From assembly GCA_022829145.1 (NCBI GenBank), contig CM040743.1, forward strand, positions 37,303,841 to 37,367,840: 64,000 nt of DNA, given 5' to 3'. Below are positions 61,830-64,000 of this stretch, one piece after another. Each line of letters begins with the position of its first letter. The first letter of the stretch is position 1. Source of the stretch: Albula goreensis (lineage: Eukaryota; Chordata; Actinopteri; Albuliformes; Albulidae). The notes beneath the pieces were generated by a model. It was not told the origin of the DNA. It searched no databases and saw only the letters and a program-made list of their open reading frames with translations. The translations under genes were made by a program, and so were the position numbers.

Positions 61830-62031
61830 GCTGGAGACGCGGATGTCGACGGACATCAGCGCAATCATGCAGCTGCTGCAGAGACAGATGGTCCTGGTGC
61901 CGCCGGCCTACAGCACGGTATCGTCACCCCCACAGCCGTCCCCGTCCCCATCCCCCTACCCCGGGCCCGGAGAGAGGCTGGTGCAGCCCGTCACCCCACT
62001 GGAGCCAGAGACGCTGGCCTCTCTCTCTCAG
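61830..62031 (+). CDS. kcnh2: kcnh2 exon 14: coiled coil (tetramerisation segment)
   Basis: This 202-base exon completes an arginine codon and reads [20 protein letters not shown], then [10 protein letters not shown]. Human has [30 protein letters not shown]. The heptad-like leucines continue the coiled coil from exon 13. A proline/serine-rich linker follows ([17 protein letters not shown]), ending ETLASLSQ, where human has TLDSLSQ. The acceptor is GATGTGGCAG and the donor is GTACTC. It ends on a whole codon. Residues 723-790 in the unbroken frame. Confidence 0.95.
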
Positions 62032-62748
62032 GTACTCTCCAGCACAGAGCCGATGTATCTGCACTGAAATTGCACCCCCTGGTGGCCAACACTGAGATTG
62101 GAAAATATTGCATCCCTTCCTTTTACCTTTCAAAATAGCCTTGATTTTTATGCACGTCTGTGTGTTTGAACCATGCAGAATGAAGCCCAATGTGCTATGT
62201 GCTGTGGTTTTTGTCAGAATCCCTTGGCTGTCTGCAATGTCTTTATCAGTTTCAAGAAAACAGCTGTCGGTTCCATGTTATTGTCTTACTTCTACAAAAA
62301 TGTATATGTGGCAGAAAATCGAAATACTGCCCTTGGCAGTTGTGGTAAGGTGGCCTATGGGGTGGGATTGTTGTAGTAACCTCCTGTTTGCCTGACCCAG
62401 CTGATGTTCAATCCTCCACTGCAGTAATCACTCACCTCAGCTGCTGGATTGACTGCACATCTTGCATTGCAATGGGGATATTCTGTAAGAAAGCATGAGA
62501 ACAATCAAATGTTCATATGTGTTGAAAGCATGTACTGACCTTCTCGATCACAGATCTAAAATGTCTGTCATGGAGGACTGTGTGTCTGTTGCGTGTGTCA
62601 GTACTTAAGTGGTTTGATTTAAGGCATTATCCCTTGTTAGTAGGGGTTACCTTGGCCGTTGATCAAAGGAAACCACCCTCAGAGTTTGGTGATGCAGCCC
62701 TCTCAGAGTTTGAGATATCCTGTCCATTATCTTGTTTATTTGTTCTAG
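62032..62748 (+). other. kcnh2: Intron 14, no further gene
   Basis: A 717-base intron with no recognised exon or repeat. The acceptor is TTTGTTCTAG. Confidence 0.85.
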
Positions 62749-63024
62749 ATCCTGGATTCTCGGGGCTTTGAGGAGAATTCGGCACACTGCCCAGATTTTC
62801 TGCAGAGCGCAGCAGAGCCCCTGGTCACAAACTCCCCCCTGGCCAGCCCTTCAGAGATTCGGCCCTCAGGCCTCCGCAGCCCTGGGGCCTGCTCAGAGAC
62901 AGGGGCGTGCTTCCCTACAACACCCCCGGACCCCGATTCCTGCCGCCGGCTCTCACTGCCGGACCAGCACGTGCCCCAGGACTCACGGACATCACAGAGA
63001 CACGGGTCCGACCCTGGGAGCTAG
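62749..63024 (+). CDS. kcnh2: kcnh2 exon 15: C-terminal end and stop
   Basis: The last coding exon has 91 codons plus TAG at 63022-63024. It starts ILDSRGFEENSAHCPDFLQ, passes through a proline-rich variable part longer than in human, and ends RRLSLPDQHVPQDS then RHGSDPGS. Human KCNH2 ends with RRLSLPGQ... and RHGSDPGS, which is the strongest evidence that the gene is KCNH2 rather than KCNH6 or KCNH7. The acceptor pyrimidine tract is TTATTTGTTCTAG. Including the other exons and one missing base in exon 10, the product would be about 881 residues, somewhat longer than human 1b (819, recalled). Confidence 0.95.
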   Translation: MLDSRGFEENSAHCPDFLQSAAEPLVTNSPLASPSEIRPSGLRSPGACSETGACFPTTPPDPDSCRRLSLPDQHVPQDSRTSQRHGSDPGS

Positions 63025-64000
63025 GAGGTGGGCCCTTTAATCCATGGCCCCGCCTCTCAACCCGGGGCCACGCCCCGCCGTCTTACGCACAGAGCGCCAG
63101 GGACGCCCCCGCAGAGGAGGCGCCGGATCACAAAGACAAGCACGATCCGTTTTCATCCGTCTGCTACCGGAATGTTCTCTCTGCACCACCTAGGGAAGAC
63201 TTCCCACGATCTGCTAGAAGCATGCTTGGAGTCTTCTTTGTTTCTTCTTTGTTTATTTAAGCTCCTGTTTCTTGCGACAGGGAGAGCCACCATCAAACTA
63301 CGCAAACACTTTTTGCAGAAAGAATATAGGCAGCACTGAACATTTTGTCAGTTCCTATGCTGGCACTGAGAGATTGTTTGTTGTGAACATTTCTAGGATG
63401 TTTATGGAAATTTTCCCTTTACTACTGTATCCACTATTGGATAACCTTGACAAACACTTGTTAGCCATGATGTATGTCTCTGACACTGTATGTACTGTAT
63501 ATGGTATATGTCTGTGGACCTGCTGAAACAGGTTGGAAAACTTGAGTGTTAGCTGGTCTAACATCAGCTGTTGTTTTGAGTCACTGTTGGCCCAGTTCAT
63601 TTACCCGGTTGGGCAGCTGAGCACATAGGGCCTCAATTCTGTCCACAAAGCTGAAGTTTATGCTACTTTGCTAAAATGAGGGTTAAAAGCCTGTAAAGAT
63701 GAATTGCAAACACTGGCAAGAGATTACAAACATATCAAATTCCTATGAACTGACAATTATTGATTTTTTTTTTTCAAAAAAATACTTAAAAATCCTTTGG
63801 CAGAAATACTACAGAGTCCTGAAAGAAGAAATTGCAGTCCATGCAAACACTGGCAAGAGATTACATTATTCCCACTGTACAGGTGTATACAGTATCGGAT
63901 TTAGCTCAAAGGTGTGCCTGGATCATCCTGTCTGGCTTCTGTGGTTAGAGCAACCCTGTCCGCTGTGGCTAGAATTGGCTTCCCTTATTTCTATGAAAAA
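63025..64000 (+). other. kcnh2: kcnh2 3' untranslated region (continues beyond window)
   Basis: Follows the TAG directly: GC-rich for about 150 bases, then AT-rich. I find no AATAAA or ATTAAA before the window end, so the transcript end probably lies beyond position 64000. A 24-base segment beginning tgcaaacactggcaaga occurs exactly at 63705-63728 and again at 63842-63865. Confidence 0.7.

Overview
The window is vertebrate genomic DNA, almost certainly from a ray-finned fish. It has long introns with GT..AG borders, abundant CA/GT and GA microsatellites, degenerate tRNA-derived SINEs and LINE 3' ends carrying the fish-type tail 'gtcgctctgga..agcgtctgc', and hAT- and Tigger-like DNA transposon remnants. 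Bacterial-style gene calling does not apply: nearly all ORFs here are chance.

One gene is recognisable, on the + strand: the ERG voltage-gated potassium channel gene kcnh2 (Kv11.1), in its short '1b' form. Eleven coding exons can be placed: the alternative 1b first exon (21140-21253), then ten exons matching human KCNH2 exons 6 to 15 (52292-63024). Splice phases agree at every junction. The C-terminal end RHGSDPGS is the KCNH2 ending, which separates it from KCNH6 and KCNH7. The exons for the PAS/eag domain of isoform 1a are not in the window, so they must lie upstream of position 1.

Layout: 1-20.2 kb is non-coding, presumably the intron of the long isoform, with repeats and some CpG-rich patches. 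20.25-21.14 kb is the putative 1b promoter and 5' leader, rich in GA repeats with a G-quadruplex motif and small upstream ORFs. 21.25-52.29 kb is a 31 kb intron with microsatellites, two minisatellites, transposon remnants, hairpins and a CpG-rich island (about 38.2-38.54 kb) holding a candidate alternative first exon with a phase-0 donor. 52.29-63.02 kb is the compact exon cluster: S1-S3, S4-pore-S6, S6/C-linker, cyclic-nucleotide-binding homology domain (CNBHD), disordered and coiled-coil C-terminus. 63.03-64.0 kb is 3' UTR.

The main oddity in the coding part is a one-base deficit in exon 10. It breaks the frame inside the CNBHD and gives a stop after 487 codons, instead of the roughly 881 residues the exon set would otherwise encode. 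Other points to check are a 32-nt perfect inverted copy of the 1b leader placed 1 kb downstream in the intron, a neighbouring long hairpin, and the candidate alternative exon at 38352. I did not find a wholly new biological system. The most novel material is the regulatory architecture around the 1b start and the two intronic CpG-rich islands.
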